This document shows positions 46,948 to 55,566 of a stretch of DNA of 64,000 nucleotides, one piece after another. The notes below the pieces were generated by a model. It did no database searches and was not told where the DNA came from. It saw only the letters and a program-made list of their open reading frames with translations. Within the stretch, counting starts at the first letter, position 1. Each line of letters begins with the position of its first letter. The position numbers were made by a program, and so were the translations under genes. The DNA is from Rhizobium sp. BT04 (GTDB lineage Bacteria > Pseudomonadota > Alphaproteobacteria > Rhizobiales > Rhizobiaceae), in assembly GCF_030053135.1 (NCBI RefSeq), contig NZ_CP125651.1:1-64000 (forward strand). Reading direction: 5' to 3'.

Positions 46948-47233
46948 TGGCGCGGACCCCTCGTGTGACAGCGCAGTGCGCCGGTAAAGCTTCAGACAGC
47001 GGCCGTGATGAGCGAGCGAGTGACGTCACCGACCGGCTTACACAATCCCCTTGTGCGATACCGATCTACAACCTGAGGAAGGCGATCTGCAATCCCTTTC
47101 AGCGTGTGTGGTCACGATTCGTGCGTTGATCTTCTCGAGGCGTGCGCGCCGCGGCGGAGCCAACGAGTTGAGCCCCGATATGGACGGCTCGAACCCTCGG
47201 TGCCGGCGCTCGCGTCGACGTAGCAGGTGAGCT
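46948..47233. other. Intergenic region without recognised content
   Basis: About 286 bases between the membrane-protein gene's start and the end of the betaine-type ATPase gene. No tRNA, repeat or convincing ORF was seen. It probably holds the promoter of the membrane-protein gene and the end of the large minus-strand operon. Confidence 0.35.
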
Positions 47234-48175
47234 CTACAGCCGATTGGCGCGCAACAAGGTGTCACGAGACAGATATCCCGCACGCGTCCCATCGGCGCCC
47301 CTGACGTGAAGGCCCGGCATCTCACCGGAGAGGATGAGCGCCAAGGCGTCGTGAACCGTGGCGTCGGCGGCGATCTCGGCATCGCCGTTGGACGGTTCCG
47401 GCGCGGTCATGATCGTCGATACCGCAATCAAGCTCAGTCTTTTTATGGCTCGGTCGGGGCCGAGGAAACTCTCGACGAATTCATTGACGGGGCGCGCGAG
47501 GATTTCCTGCGGGCTGTCATATTGAAGCAGGCGGCCGTCCCGCATGATCGCGATGCGATCACCCATCTTGATGGCCTCGTCGAGGTCATGTGTGACGATG
47601 ACGACGGTCTTCTTCACTTTTCTCAGAATATCGCGGAATTCGTCCTGAAGCCGAACACGGGTGATCGGGTCGATCGCGCCGAAGGGTTCGTCCATCAGCA
47701 TGATCGCGGGGTCAGCTGCGAGCGCGCGGGCGAAACCGACGCGCTGACGCTGCCCGCCCGACAATTCATGCGGCAGGCGCTGCCGCATGATGGCCGGATC
47801 GAGTCCCACGAGATCGAGAAGCTCGTCGACGCGGCGATCGCTGCGCGGCTTTTCCCAACCGAGAAGCCGCGGCACGGTTGCGACATTGCGTGCGATCGAC
47901 ATATGTGGAAACAGACCGACCTGCTGGATGACATAACCGATGCTGCGGCGCAGCTCTTTCTGATCGACCTGGGCGATATCCCTGCCGTCGACCAGCACGC
48001 GTCCGGCCGTGGGTGTCTCCAATTGGTTGATCATCCGCATGGTCGTGGTCTTGCCGCAACCCGAAGGACCGATCAGGGCAACCGTCGTCCCGGTCTCGAT
48101 CAGGAGATCGAGATTGTCGACCGCATGCGGGCCGCTTCCGTCGTACTTCTTGGTAACATGATCGAGATGAATCAT
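47234..48175 (-). CDS. Betaine/choline-type ABC transporter ATPase with CBS-like tail
   Basis: 313-residue OpuA/OpuC-type ATPase. Walker A IGPSGCGKTTTMRMI, signature ELSGGQRQRVGFARAL, Walker B IMLMDEPFGAIDPITR (GAID is typical of ProV/OpuCA). A C-terminal region (~265-313) resembles half a CBS domain (VHDALALILSGEMPGLHV), which in this family can sense ionic strength or c-di-AMP. The ATG at 48175 gives the normal start; the ORF reading from 48250 adds an unrelated leader. Last gene of the long operon. Confidence 0.92.
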   Translation of the reverse strand: MIHLDHVTKKYDGSGPHAVDNLDLLIETGTTVALIGPSGCGKTTTMRMINQLETPTAGRVLVDGRDIAQVDQKELRRSIGYVIQQVGLFPHMSIARNVATVPRLLGWEKPRSDRRVDELLDLVGLDPAIMRQRLPHELSGGQRQRVGFARALAADPAIMLMDEPFGAIDPITRVRLQDEFRDILRKVKKTVVIVTHDLDEAIKMGDRIAIMRDGRLLQYDSPQEILARPVNEFVESFLGPDRAIKRLSLIAVSTIMTAPEPSNGDAEIAADATVHDALALILSGEMPGLHVRGADGTRAGYLSRDTLLRANRL

Positions 48176-48197
48176 CCTGATATCCGCTTTCGGCCGC

Positions 48198-48833
48198 TTA
48201 GCGCCGTTGAGTGAAGACGCGTTCCAGGGCGCCGAACGCCAATTCTGCAAAGATTGCGAGCAGAGCTATCGGGACAGCTCCGACGAGAAGGCGCGGCATG
48301 TTCATGATCGCGATGCCGGCATTGATGAAATCGCCAAGCCCGCCGCCGCCGATGAAGGAGGCCAGCGCCGCCCCGCCGATGACCTGGATGGCACTCGTCC
48401 TGACGCCTGACAGAATCGAGGGCACGGCCAGGGGGAGTTCGATCTCCCACAGCATCTGCCCAGCGCTCATACCCATTCCATCGGCCGCATCGATCACCGA
48501 GGCGTCGATCTCGCGGATGCCGATGATCGTGCTCAACAGCAGCGGCGGCACGGCAAGGACGATGAGGGCGACCACCGACGGCAACAATCCGATGCCGAGA
48601 AACGGCATCGCCGCCGACAGGATCGCAAGGCTCGGTATGGAGCGCAAGGCGCCGGCAATATTGACCACTGCAAAGGCGGCGCGAGGTGCCCGTGCGACGG
48701 CAAATCCGAGTGGCACGGCAATCACAAAAGCGATGCCGAGCGATAGGACGCACATCAGAAGATGACGATTGAAAGCATTGAAGAAGCTACTGGAGTTGTT
48801 GAAGATCCAGCTGAATGCATCGATAACGATCAT
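48198..48833 (-). CDS. Betaine-type ABC transporter permease
   Basis: 211-residue OpuCB/OpuCD-like permease with about five helices and the EAA-like loop DASVIDAADGMGMSAGQMLWE. Its ATG overlaps the stop of the next permease gene (ATGA). Two short permeases of this type are usual in OpuC/EgtU/OsmU systems. Confidence 0.92.
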   Translation of the reverse strand: MIVIDAFSWIFNNSSSFFNAFNRHLLMCVLSLGIAFVIAVPLGFAVARAPRAAFAVVNIAGALRSIPSLAILSAAMPFLGIGLLPSVVALIVLAVPPLLLSTIIGIREIDASVIDAADGMGMSAGQMLWEIELPLAVPSILSGVRTSAIQVIGGAALASFIGGGGLGDFINAGIAIMNMPRLLVGAVPIALLAIFAELAFGALERVFTQRR

Positions 48834-49462
48834 GCTGCTTTACCTCCACTGCGCCGGCGCAGCAGCTTTTCGAAGGATGCAAAACAGTAGTCGGCAAAGA
48901 GCGCCAGAAATGACGTCAGCAGCCCGCCGGCGATGATCTTCTCGGGAAACCGCTGGTCGATACCTTCGAAAATGATGACGCCGAGCCCGCCGGCATTGAT
49001 ATAGGCGGCAACGGTCGCGATGCCGATCACCGTCACCATGGCAATGCGGATGCCGCCGACGATATAGGGCATCGCCAGCGGCAGCTCGACTTCCCAGATC
49101 CGGCGCGCCGTGCCGTAGCCCATGCCATCGGCAGCTTCGAGTATGTCACGCGGAATTGCCTGAAACCCCATACCGATATTGCGGATCAGGATCATCAGCG
49201 AGTAGGCGGCAAGACCCGTAATGGCGGGTGCCGCCCCAATCCCCATGATGGGGATGAGAAGCGCAAACAGCGCCAGGCTCGGCACGGCGAACAGGATACC
49301 GGTGAAGATGATGATAACCGCGAAGCTCCGCGGTCGCCTTGCCGCCCATATCCCGACGATCAGCGAGATCACCAGGGCAATGCCGACCGAGGAAAAAACG
49401 AGATACAGGTGCTCCAGCAGCGCTTCGAATAGCCGATCGAGGTGTTTAGGGACCCATTTCAT
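48830..49462 (-). CDS. Betaine-type ABC transporter permease (second subunit)
   Basis: About 210 residues, paralogous to the other permease, with the loop DILEAADGMGYGTARRIWE. The ATG at 49462 has GGAGG 8 bases upstream and begins at MKWVPKHL, the family's usual N-terminus. The ORF's longer reading to 49633 overlaps the PhnD-like gene. Confidence 0.92.
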   Translation of the reverse strand: MKWVPKHLDRLFEALLEHLYLVFSSVGIALVISLIVGIWAARRPRSFAVIIIFTGILFAVPSLALFALLIPIMGIGAAPAITGLAAYSLMILIRNIGMGFQAIPRDILEAADGMGYGTARRIWEVELPLAMPYIVGGIRIAMVTVIGIATVAAYINAGGLGVIIFEGIDQRFPEKIIAGGLLTSFLALFADYCFASFEKLLRRRSGGKAA

Positions 49463-49499
49463 CGTCGAGACCTCCGCGTCCGGGCGCTCGCTCGCCTGT

Positions 49500-50318
49500 C
49501 TACCATGAGATCCCCAATCTGCGATCGGCGTCGTCGGCTCTCTGCGGCAGGACATCGTAGGCCGACGGAGCGACCGCCGAAAATCGTTTGAGGCCGAGCC
49601 GGCCCAAAGCCGCCGCTCCCTCAGGCGTTTCATGCAGCGTCACGAGACTCCGCTGTAACGCTGTGGCGATGTCCGCGGGCAATGTCTGCGCGGCAACCAA
49701 TAGCGGCGCGGGAAGCGGATCGGTCGTCGCCAGAATACGAAGACCATCGATCGCGTCGCGTTCGTGCATCGACAACAATTGGAAGGCATAAGCGTCGATC
49801 GCGCCCGCATCTATCCTGCCATCCTTGAGGGCTGCGACGATGCCTGAGGGGTTGAGCAGTGGTCCGACCGTCGTGCTCTGCTTCATCGTGCCCGCAAATC
49901 GGCCGGCAAGGTAGGAGCGCGCCGCATGGTAGCCCGATTGGGAATCGCGCACGGTCCAGCCCCAGCGTGCCGCAGCGAGATCCGCCACCGCGTTCACCGG
50001 CCCGGTGGAGGCGACGAGGATGTGGCTGGCATAGAGTGGCTGGTCCAAAGACCATGCTTCGCTCGAGACGGGTGCCGCAAGCGCCGTCGGTCTTGCGCCC
50101 TCGGGCATGCGCGAAAACGGATAGCCGCACATAAAGACCAAACCCATGTCCGGCCTCGCCCATAGCTCCGCCAGCGGCGCAGGGGCTGCATGAGCGATGA
50201 TCTCGAGTTCTAAGCCGGACTGCAAGCTGACCAGCGCGAACAGCGCGTCCCACAGGCCGCGAATGCGCGGGCTGAGATTATACATTCTCGAACAGGCGAC
50301 CGGCTTGGACATCACCAT
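49500..50318 (-). CDS. PhnD-like periplasmic-binding-fold protein lacking a signal peptide
   Basis: About 272 residues. The fold of phosphonate/thiamine-type type II binding proteins is recognisable: ASRTGPVNAVADLAAARWGW-type hinge (here ASTGPVNAVADLAAARWGWT), then SQSGYHAARSYL and LKDGRIDAGAIDAYAFQLL. The N-terminus enters the first strand directly (CSRMYNLSP), with no signal sequence or lipobox, so the protein is probably cytoplasmic. The start at 50318 lies five bases after the OCD gene's stop; the next ATG (50312) is possible. It could be a cytosolic sensor or a degenerate second binding protein. Function unknown. Confidence 0.8.
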   Translation of the reverse strand: MVMSKPVACSRMYNLSPRIRGLWDALFALVSLQSGLELEIIAHAAPAPLAELWARPDMGLVFMCGYPFSRMPEGARPTALAAPVSSEAWSLDQPLYASHILVASTGPVNAVADLAAARWGWTVRDSQSGYHAARSYLAGRFAGTMKQSTTVGPLLNPSGIVAALKDGRIDAGAIDAYAFQLLSMHERDAIDGLRILATTDPLPAPLLVAAQTLPADIATALQRSLVTLHETPEGAAALGRLGLKRFSAVAPSAYDVLPQRADDADRRLGISW

Positions 50319-50323
50319 GGCGA

Positions 50324-51328
50324 CTATGCGAACCGCAGCCGCTGGCCGATGTTCATCTCCCTGGCCTTCGCCACCATGGCGGCGCCGAGCGCCACGTCGG
50401 TCGTGCTGAGGCCGCGATGCCAGAACAGGATCGTTTCCTCGTCGCTCTCGCGGCCGGGTTTCATGCCGCAGACGATCTGGCCGATTTCGGCATGCAAATT
50501 CTCGGCCGTCACCTTGCCCTCGTCGACGTGACGGCGAAGCGCTCCGAACGGCTTGCCGGGACCGCATTGTCCCCAATCGTCGACGACGACCTTGTCCATG
50601 ATATCGGTGAGATCGAATTCAAGCGCGCTCATCGTGCCATAGGGCACGACGAAGGCTCCCTTCTTCACCCATTCGGTCTTGAACAGCGGCGCCGGTTCCG
50701 GCAGGCGGCTGGCCTCGACCATGATGTCGGCGCCCTTGAGGCAATCCTCCCAATTGTCGGTGACGATGATCTTCTTGCCGAGGTCCGCCTCGAGACGCTT
50801 GGCGAAGGCATTGCGGCTTTCCGGGCGGCGCGAATGCACACGGATTTCGTCGAAGTCGAAGAGATGGTCGAGAAGGCGGACATTCCAGTAAGAGGTTCCG
50901 CGGGCACCGATATGGCCGAGAATCTTGCTGTCCTTGCGGGCGAGATATTTGGCGCCAAGGGCGGTCACTGCGCCGGTGCGCATATCGGTGATAGCAGTTG
51001 CGTCGATGATGGCCTTCGGCACGCCGGTGTTCGGGTCGAACAGGTTGAGGACCGCAAGCTCCGAAGGCAGATCGACCTTGTAATTGTCGACGAAGTCGCC
51101 GACGACTTTGACACCGGCATAGTTCAGCGCTTTGACATAGCCGCGAAGCACGTTGAAATGGCCTTTGTCGGAACTCTCCGGCACGAGATGGACACGCGGC
51201 TCGATGACGGTTTCGCCCTTGCCCTGCGCATCCAGCGCCTTCGACACCGCATCGAGAATCTCGTCATTGGTCAGCGCCAGCGCCTTGGCATCGAGGGCGT
51301 TGAGATAATCGATCCAGATTTCCTGCAT
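50324..51328 (-). CDS. Ornithine cyclodeaminase / mu-crystallin family protein
   Basis: 334-residue NAD(P)-dependent enzyme of the OCD/mu-crystallin family. DMRTGAVTALGAKYLARKDS, then the Rossmann stretch ILGHIGARGTSYWNVRLLDH (GxGxxA-like but with G-A-R-G), and RPESRNAFAKRLEADLG. Members deaminate/cyclise ornithine, reduce cyclic ketimines, or dehydrogenate amino acids. The ATG at 51328 has GGAG 9 bases upstream; a GTG at 51343 lacks one. It sits inside the betaine-transporter/lyase operon, so it may process an amino-acid-derived by-product; the actual substrate is unknown. Confidence 0.9.
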   Translation of the reverse strand: MQEIWIDYLNALDAKALALTNDEILDAVSKALDAQGKGETVIEPRVHLVPESSDKGHFNVLRGYVKALNYAGVKVVGDFVDNYKVDLPSELAVLNLFDPNTGVPKAIIDATAITDMRTGAVTALGAKYLARKDSKILGHIGARGTSYWNVRLLDHLFDFDEIRVHSRRPESRNAFAKRLEADLGKKIIVTDNWEDCLKGADIMVEASRLPEPAPLFKTEWVKKGAFVVPYGTMSALEFDLTDIMDKVVVDDWGQCGPGKPFGALRRHVDEGKVTAENLHAEIGQIVCGMKPGRESDEETILFWHRGLSTTDVALGAAMVAKAREMNIGQRLRFA

Positions 51329-51445
51329 TTCCCGCTTCTCCACATTCCTGTCCGGCTGCTGACCGGACGGATTTTCGAACTAATACCGTTAGGGATCGTC
51401 GCGCCAGGCCGCGGCCGGATCGATACCCGGCCGCGGACATGACGA

Positions 51446-52333
51446 TCATTTCGGCAGCAGGCCGTTTTCCTTGAGGAAATCGACCGCCACGTCCTTGGCT
51501 TCCTCGTGATCGGTCTCGACCTTGGCATTCAGGACCCGCATCTTCTCATTGTCGAGATGGGAGCCGACCGCTTCCAGCAGTTCTGCTACCTTCGGGTTGG
51601 CCTTCAGCACGTCCTGGCGGACAACGGGGGCCACGTAGTAGGGCGGAAACAGACCCTTGTCGTCTGCCAGCGGCACGAGGTTCTTCGAGCCGATCTGCCA
51701 GTCGGTCGCCGCACCGTTGGCGACGTCGATGTCCTTTTGTTCCAGCGCATCATAACGAAGGCCAAGCTTGGCGAACTGCTTGAATTCCTTGAACTCGGCG
51801 CCGTAGACCCGCTTCAGGCCGGGCAGGCCGTCGGCGCGATCCGGAAACTCGGCGCCGCCGCCGAAGACCAGCGTCTTGGAAACTTTGGCGAGGTCCGACA
51901 GCGTCTTCAGATTGTTGGCCTGCGCCGTTTCCTGCCGGACGACGATGACATAGCCGTTGTTGATGCCGCTCGGCTTCAGCCATGTGAGGTTGAACTGCTT
52001 GGCGTAGAAGTCCTTGACCTGCGTGTAGACCTTGTCGGCATCGGTCGACATCTCACCCTTGACGACGGACGCCAGCGCCGTGCCGGTATATTCCGGATAA
52101 AGATCGATCTCGCCGGCCACCAATGCCTGGTGGGCAATCAGCGTGCCGCCGAGATTGATCTTGCGCTCGACGGTGAAGCCGGCATTTTCCAGAACGGCTG
52201 AATACATTTCGGCGAGGATGAACTGCTCGGTAAAATTCTTGCTGCCGACCTTGATGGTCTCTGCGGATGCAGACTGGAACATGGCGGTTGCCATGATGCC
52301 GGCTGCAAAGATGCCTTTTGTCCAATTTTTCAT
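51446..52333 (-). CDS. Betaine-type ABC transporter substrate-binding protein (OpuAC/OsmF/EgtU family)
   Basis: About 295 residues with a Sec signal (GIFAAGIMATAMFQSASA, cleavage ~24). The mature N-terminus IKVGSKNFTEQFILAEMYS, then NLGGTLIAHQALVAGEIDLY and PEYTGTALA, is the signature of the OpuBC/OsmF/EgtU group, whose ligands are choline, glycine betaine or ergothioneine. GAGGGA lies 6 bases before the ATG at 52333; the preceding ATG (52339) is too close. It follows the lyase gene by 115 bases. A quaternary-ammonium ligand is expected. Confidence 0.92.
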   Translation of the reverse strand: MKNWTKGIFAAGIMATAMFQSASAETIKVGSKNFTEQFILAEMYSAVLENAGFTVERKINLGGTLIAHQALVAGEIDLYPEYTGTALASVVKGEMSTDADKVYTQVKDFYAKQFNLTWLKPSGINNGYVIVVRQETAQANNLKTLSDLAKVSKTLVFGGGAEFPDRADGLPGLKRVYGAEFKEFKQFAKLGLRYDALEQKDIDVANGAATDWQIGSKNLVPLADDKGLFPPYYVAPVVRQDVLKANPKVAELLEAVGSHLDNEKMRVLNAKVETDHEEAKDVAVDFLKENGLLPK

Positions 52334-52448
52334 AATCATTCCCTCTTGTTGACTTTTCAATGAACGAACCGACGGCATTCCCCAGAATAACCATCGGCAT
52401 GACCGGTCGGTGTCCTGCCCTTCTTGTCGGGGCAGTGGCAAACCGGGC

Positions 52449-53954
52449 TTATTGCGGGCCGAGCCCGATCAATGCGGCAATCGTCGCAAAATCCGGCCCT
52501 TGCGCGCGATCCTCTTCGAGCGCCGGGACGTGGTTGCGCACGAAAACATAGGCATCAGCCGATCCCTTGCCCAATTCGCCCGAGACGCCGCGCAACTCGA
52601 CGGCCTGTACCGAGGCGATCAGTTCGATGGCGACGAGATAGCGCAGGCGCTCGACGATCGCCTGCGTCTTTGCCAAAACGCTCGGCGCCATCGACGCCTG
52701 GTCTTCGACGCCATCGGCGACGGGAAAGGGCGAGAGCGAAACCGGCATGGCGAGATGGCGGATTTCGGCCTCCATGGCCGAGACGGTCTTTTGCACGGTC
52801 GCAAAACCGGTACGACTCTGGCCCATCGGGGTCAGGAAGCGCGGGAGGTCGGACATGCCGGGCGACATGATCTTCATGATCCGATAGGCCGTGCCTGCCG
52901 CACAATGCGCCATCGCCTGCCCCAGCCTTTCCCAGGCAAGCACAAAGGCAGTCATGTCGAAATTGCCGTGTGCAAGAATGACGCCCTCGGAGGCGATCAC
53001 GACAGGATTGTCGCTGGAACTGACGAGCTCAATCTCGGTCGCCTGCCTTGCCTCGTCGATCGCATGGCTCAACGCACCCCAGACCTGCGGCGTGCAGCGG
53101 TAACTCAAAGGATCCTGAAGACGTCTTGCGGCATCGTCGGCGAGCAAGGAGCTTCCCGAAAGCAGCTCCATCAACTGGGCCGCGACGCGGCGCTGTCCAA
53201 AGGCCGGTCTCGCAGCCAGCGCGAGATCGTCGAAGACGCTGACATTGGCGCGAAACGCTTCGAAATTAACGGCAATTGCCTTCAGGGACCAATCGAAGAG
53301 CCGCTCGATATCCTCAAGAGCCAAGCAGGCGAGGCCGATGGAGAGACTGTTGGCCACGACAAGCGCATGCCCGTCCTTCGGCGCCAATTGGAGGGGCTTC
53401 AGGCCGGCCCGTTCAAGAGCGGCGGCGGCCGGCAGCACGTCGCCGCCAAGCTCGATCTCGCCGAAGCCAAGCAGTGCCCGGCTCATATGGGCCAGCGGAG
53501 CCAGATCCGCCGCACCGATCGAGCCCAATGACGGGACGACGGGATGAAGACCTGCATTGATGGCGGCGATCAGACCGCGGAACACGTTCAGCGAAACGCC
53601 TGAACCGCCCGCCGCCATGCCGGCGGCCCTGACAGCCATCATCGCCCGCACGGCCTCCTGTGCCAGCGGCTTTCCAACTCCGACCGCGCGGGCTTGCGGC
53701 ACGCGCATCTGGAAGGCCACCAGATCTTCCGTTGCAAGTCGTGTATCGACCCCGGCTCCCAGTCCCGTGGTCAGGCCATAAACCGGCAGATCCTTTTCGG
53801 TATAGCGATCGACGACGGCGCGCGCCGCCGCAATCCGGGCCTCGACCTCGGCAGAGATTTCGATCCTGGCGTGACGACGGGCAATTGCTGCGATGTCCTC
53901 GATCGTCAGTGGCGTCGCGCTGAGGGTGACCGATGGAGAATGGGGGGCGCTCAC
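52449..53954 (-). CDS. Histidine/aromatic ammonia-lyase family protein without the MIO (Ala-Ser-Gly) triad
   Basis: 501 residues, the usual length of HutH. Family blocks are present: VYGLTTGLGAG (HutH YGxNTGFG), LVVANSLSIGLA, QDPLSYRCTPQVWGAL, SSDNPVVIASEG, AHGNFDMTAF and VADGVEDQASMAP with the conserved Glu. But the segment that supplies the MIO cofactor reads GSIGAADLAPLAH (residues ~144-156) instead of GSVGASGDLAPLAH. One codon is missing and Ser is Ala, in frame. The HutH SH-xx-GVG site reads AR-A-VGVG, so the catalytic His is also gone. Ordinary histidase chemistry is therefore unlikely. Ergothionase, a homologue that eliminates trimethylamine without MIO, is the best functional parallel. 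The GTG start overlaps the regulator's stop. Confidence 0.9.
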   Translation of the reverse strand: MSAPHSPSVTLSATPLTIEDIAAIARRHARIEISAEVEARIAAARAVVDRYTEKDLPVYGLTTGLGAGVDTRLATEDLVAFQMRVPQARAVGVGKPLAQEAVRAMMAVRAAGMAAGGSGVSLNVFRGLIAAINAGLHPVVPSLGSIGAADLAPLAHMSRALLGFGEIELGGDVLPAAAALERAGLKPLQLAPKDGHALVVANSLSIGLACLALEDIERLFDWSLKAIAVNFEAFRANVSVFDDLALAARPAFGQRRVAAQLMELLSGSSLLADDAARRLQDPLSYRCTPQVWGALSHAIDEARQATEIELVSSSDNPVVIASEGVILAHGNFDMTAFVLAWERLGQAMAHCAAGTAYRIMKIMSPGMSDLPRFLTPMGQSRTGFATVQKTVSAMEAEIRHLAMPVSLSPFPVADGVEDQASMAPSVLAKTQAIVERLRYLVAIELIASVQAVELRGVSGELGKGSADAYVFVRNHVPALEEDRAQGPDFATIAALIGLGPQ

Positions 53955-54718
53955 TGTTTCTCTCCGAGAATGGCGACGGGTTTACAAGGACCTTTGGTCG
54001 ACCGTGCTTCCAGCCGATATTGCGCGCCGGGATAATACAGCAGCGCGCATGTCACGACGGCTTCGCCCGACCAGGTCCTTCGAAAGACTCGCAGGCAAGG
54101 ATGATCATTTTTCAGGCCGAGATATTTGCGGACTGCCGTATCCGGTTTGACGGCCTGGACGACATGTTCGAATGCCGTGATCGGCGCCACCTTGGTCAGA
54201 TATTCGTTCGGCGTCATGCTGCTGAAATCGGTCGACAGATAGTCGGGCGCGACCAGCGGATTGACGTAGCGCTCCTCGATCTGAATGGGCTGGTCGTTTT
54301 CCAGGTGCACGATCAGCGAATGCATCACCTCAGCGCCGAGGGCCAGTTCGAGCGCGTCGGCAACGTTGGCATCCGCCTTCATCGAGCCGGCCTTGACGAT
54401 CGCCGCCTTATGCGTGTGACCGCGTTCCAGTATTTCGTCGGCGATGTTGCGGATCTGAAGCAGATCGACGTCGAGATGTTTTGGCGACACGAAGGTTCCG
54501 ATGCCGGCGGATCGTTTCAGCACACCCTCGAACATCAATTCCCGCAGCGCCCGGTTCGCCGTCATGCGGCTGACGCCGAATGCCGCCACCAGTTCGCTTT
54601 CAGAGGATACCCGGTCTCCCGGCTGCAGCTTGCCCTCGGCGATGTCTGCCAGGATCTGCTCCTTGATCCTGATATAATGGCGCGCCTCGCCGGCGGCCGG
54701 TTTGACCGCTTTCGTCAT
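53951..54718 (-). CDS. HutC-type GntR transcriptional regulator
   Basis: 255 residues. The N-terminal winged helix is YIRIKEQILADIAEGKLQPG, then DRVSSESELVAAFGVSRMTA and NRALRELMFEGVL. The C-terminal UTRA/chorismate-lyase-like domain includes DQPIQIEERYVNPLVAPDYL and TPNEYLTKVAPITAFEHVVQ, the pattern of HutC, whose ligand is urocanate. The ATG at 54718 overlaps the MaoC stop (ATGA). A palindrome matching HutC-type operators lies before the first gene of the operon (57940-57951), so autoregulation by an unsaturated lyase product is likely. Confidence 0.93.
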   Translation of the reverse strand: MTKAVKPAAGEARHYIRIKEQILADIAEGKLQPGDRVSSESELVAAFGVSRMTANRALRELMFEGVLKRSAGIGTFVSPKHLDVDLLQIRNIADEILERGHTHKAAIVKAGSMKADANVADALELALGAEVMHSLIVHLENDQPIQIEERYVNPLVAPDYLSTDFSSMTPNEYLTKVAPITAFEHVVQAVKPDTAVRKYLGLKNDHPCLRVFRRTWSGEAVVTCALLYYPGAQYRLEARSTKGPCKPVAILGEKQ

Positions 54719-55566
54719 GACAGCCTCGCCATGCCGTTGTCGAGGATGGTCACGCCCCGAGAGGCAACGATCCCCTTGAAGCGGATATCGGCATCGTTGC
54801 GCCAAATCTGCAGGGTGATCGTTTCGCCGGGAAAGATCGGCGCGCTGAACCGCGCTGCGATCGCGCTCAAACCGGTAGCCATGTCTGGATCGAGGGCAGC
54901 GGCGATGCCGTAGCCGGCATAACCGAAGCTGCACAGCCCATGCAGGATCGGCCGGTCGAAGCCGCTCCGACCGGCTGCCTGCGGATCGACATGCAGCGGA
55001 TTGAGATCGCCGTTCAGGCGATAAAGCAGAGCAGCGTTACCAGGAATGTCGACATTGAATTCGAAGTCCGGCTCTCGGTCCGGGACTTTGGATAGAGGTT
55101 CAGGCGCAGATCCCACCGAACCGCATCCACCGTCGCCGCGACACGCATTCGTCTGGACGATCGTCGCGATCGGCTCGTCACCGTTTGCGGTTGCGATCAG
55201 CCGCTCGAAGCTGACGAACATGCCTTTCTCGACGCCACGGTCGACCACCGACAAGACGCGCGACCGGGAGATCAGCGGCACATCGAGAGGGACCGGCCGG
55301 TGGATCGTCAGGCGATGTTCGGAATGTACCAGACGCGTCCAGTCGACGCCCGTCTGCTGCATCCAAGGGCCTGGGTGCGCCACGATATTGGCGAGCGTCG
55401 GCGCGGTCACGAGATCGCGTTCATAGACGTAGTTCAACGCGTTTTCTTCGAGCGCATTGGTGCCGTAGCCAACCGACAGGGCGTAAAGGATGGCATCCCT
55501 TGCGGTGACCACATGTGTTGCTTGCGGCACCGGGAAGTCGAGGATGGACTGGGGCGACAGCGTCAC
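54715..55566 (-). CDS. MaoC-type enoyl-CoA hydratase 2 (double hot-dog)
   Basis: 283 residues: an N-terminal MaoC-like hot-dog (~10-125) and a C-terminal hot-dog with the hydratase-2 motif YRLNGDLNPLHVDPQAAG (Asp and His catalytic, near 190). This is the arrangement of peroxisomal-type R-specific enoyl-CoA hydratases. It overlaps the SDR gene upstream and the regulator downstream by 4 bases each. Expected to hydrate an alpha,beta-unsaturated acyl-CoA, such as an aryl-acrylyl-CoA derived from the lyase product (inference). Confidence 0.9.
   Translation of the reverse strand: MTLSPQSILDFPVPQATHVVTARDAILYALSVGYGTNALEENALNYVYERDLVTAPTLANIVAHPGPWMQQTGVDWTRLVHSEHRLTIHRPVPLDVPLISRSRVLSVVDRGVEKGMFVSFERLIATANGDEPIATIVQTNACRGDGGCGSVGSAPEPLSKVPDREPDFEFNVDIPGNAALLYRLNGDLNPLHVDPQAAGRSGFDRPILHGLCSFGYAGYGIAAALDPDMATGLSAIAARFSAPIFPGETITLQIWRNDADIRFKGIVASRGVTILDNGMARLS

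Noticed and set aside
52449..53954. Calling the lyase hutH (histidine ammonia-lyase)
   Set aside because: The MIO triad and the catalytic His are missing and no hutU, hutI or hutG lies nearby, so the symbol would mislead.
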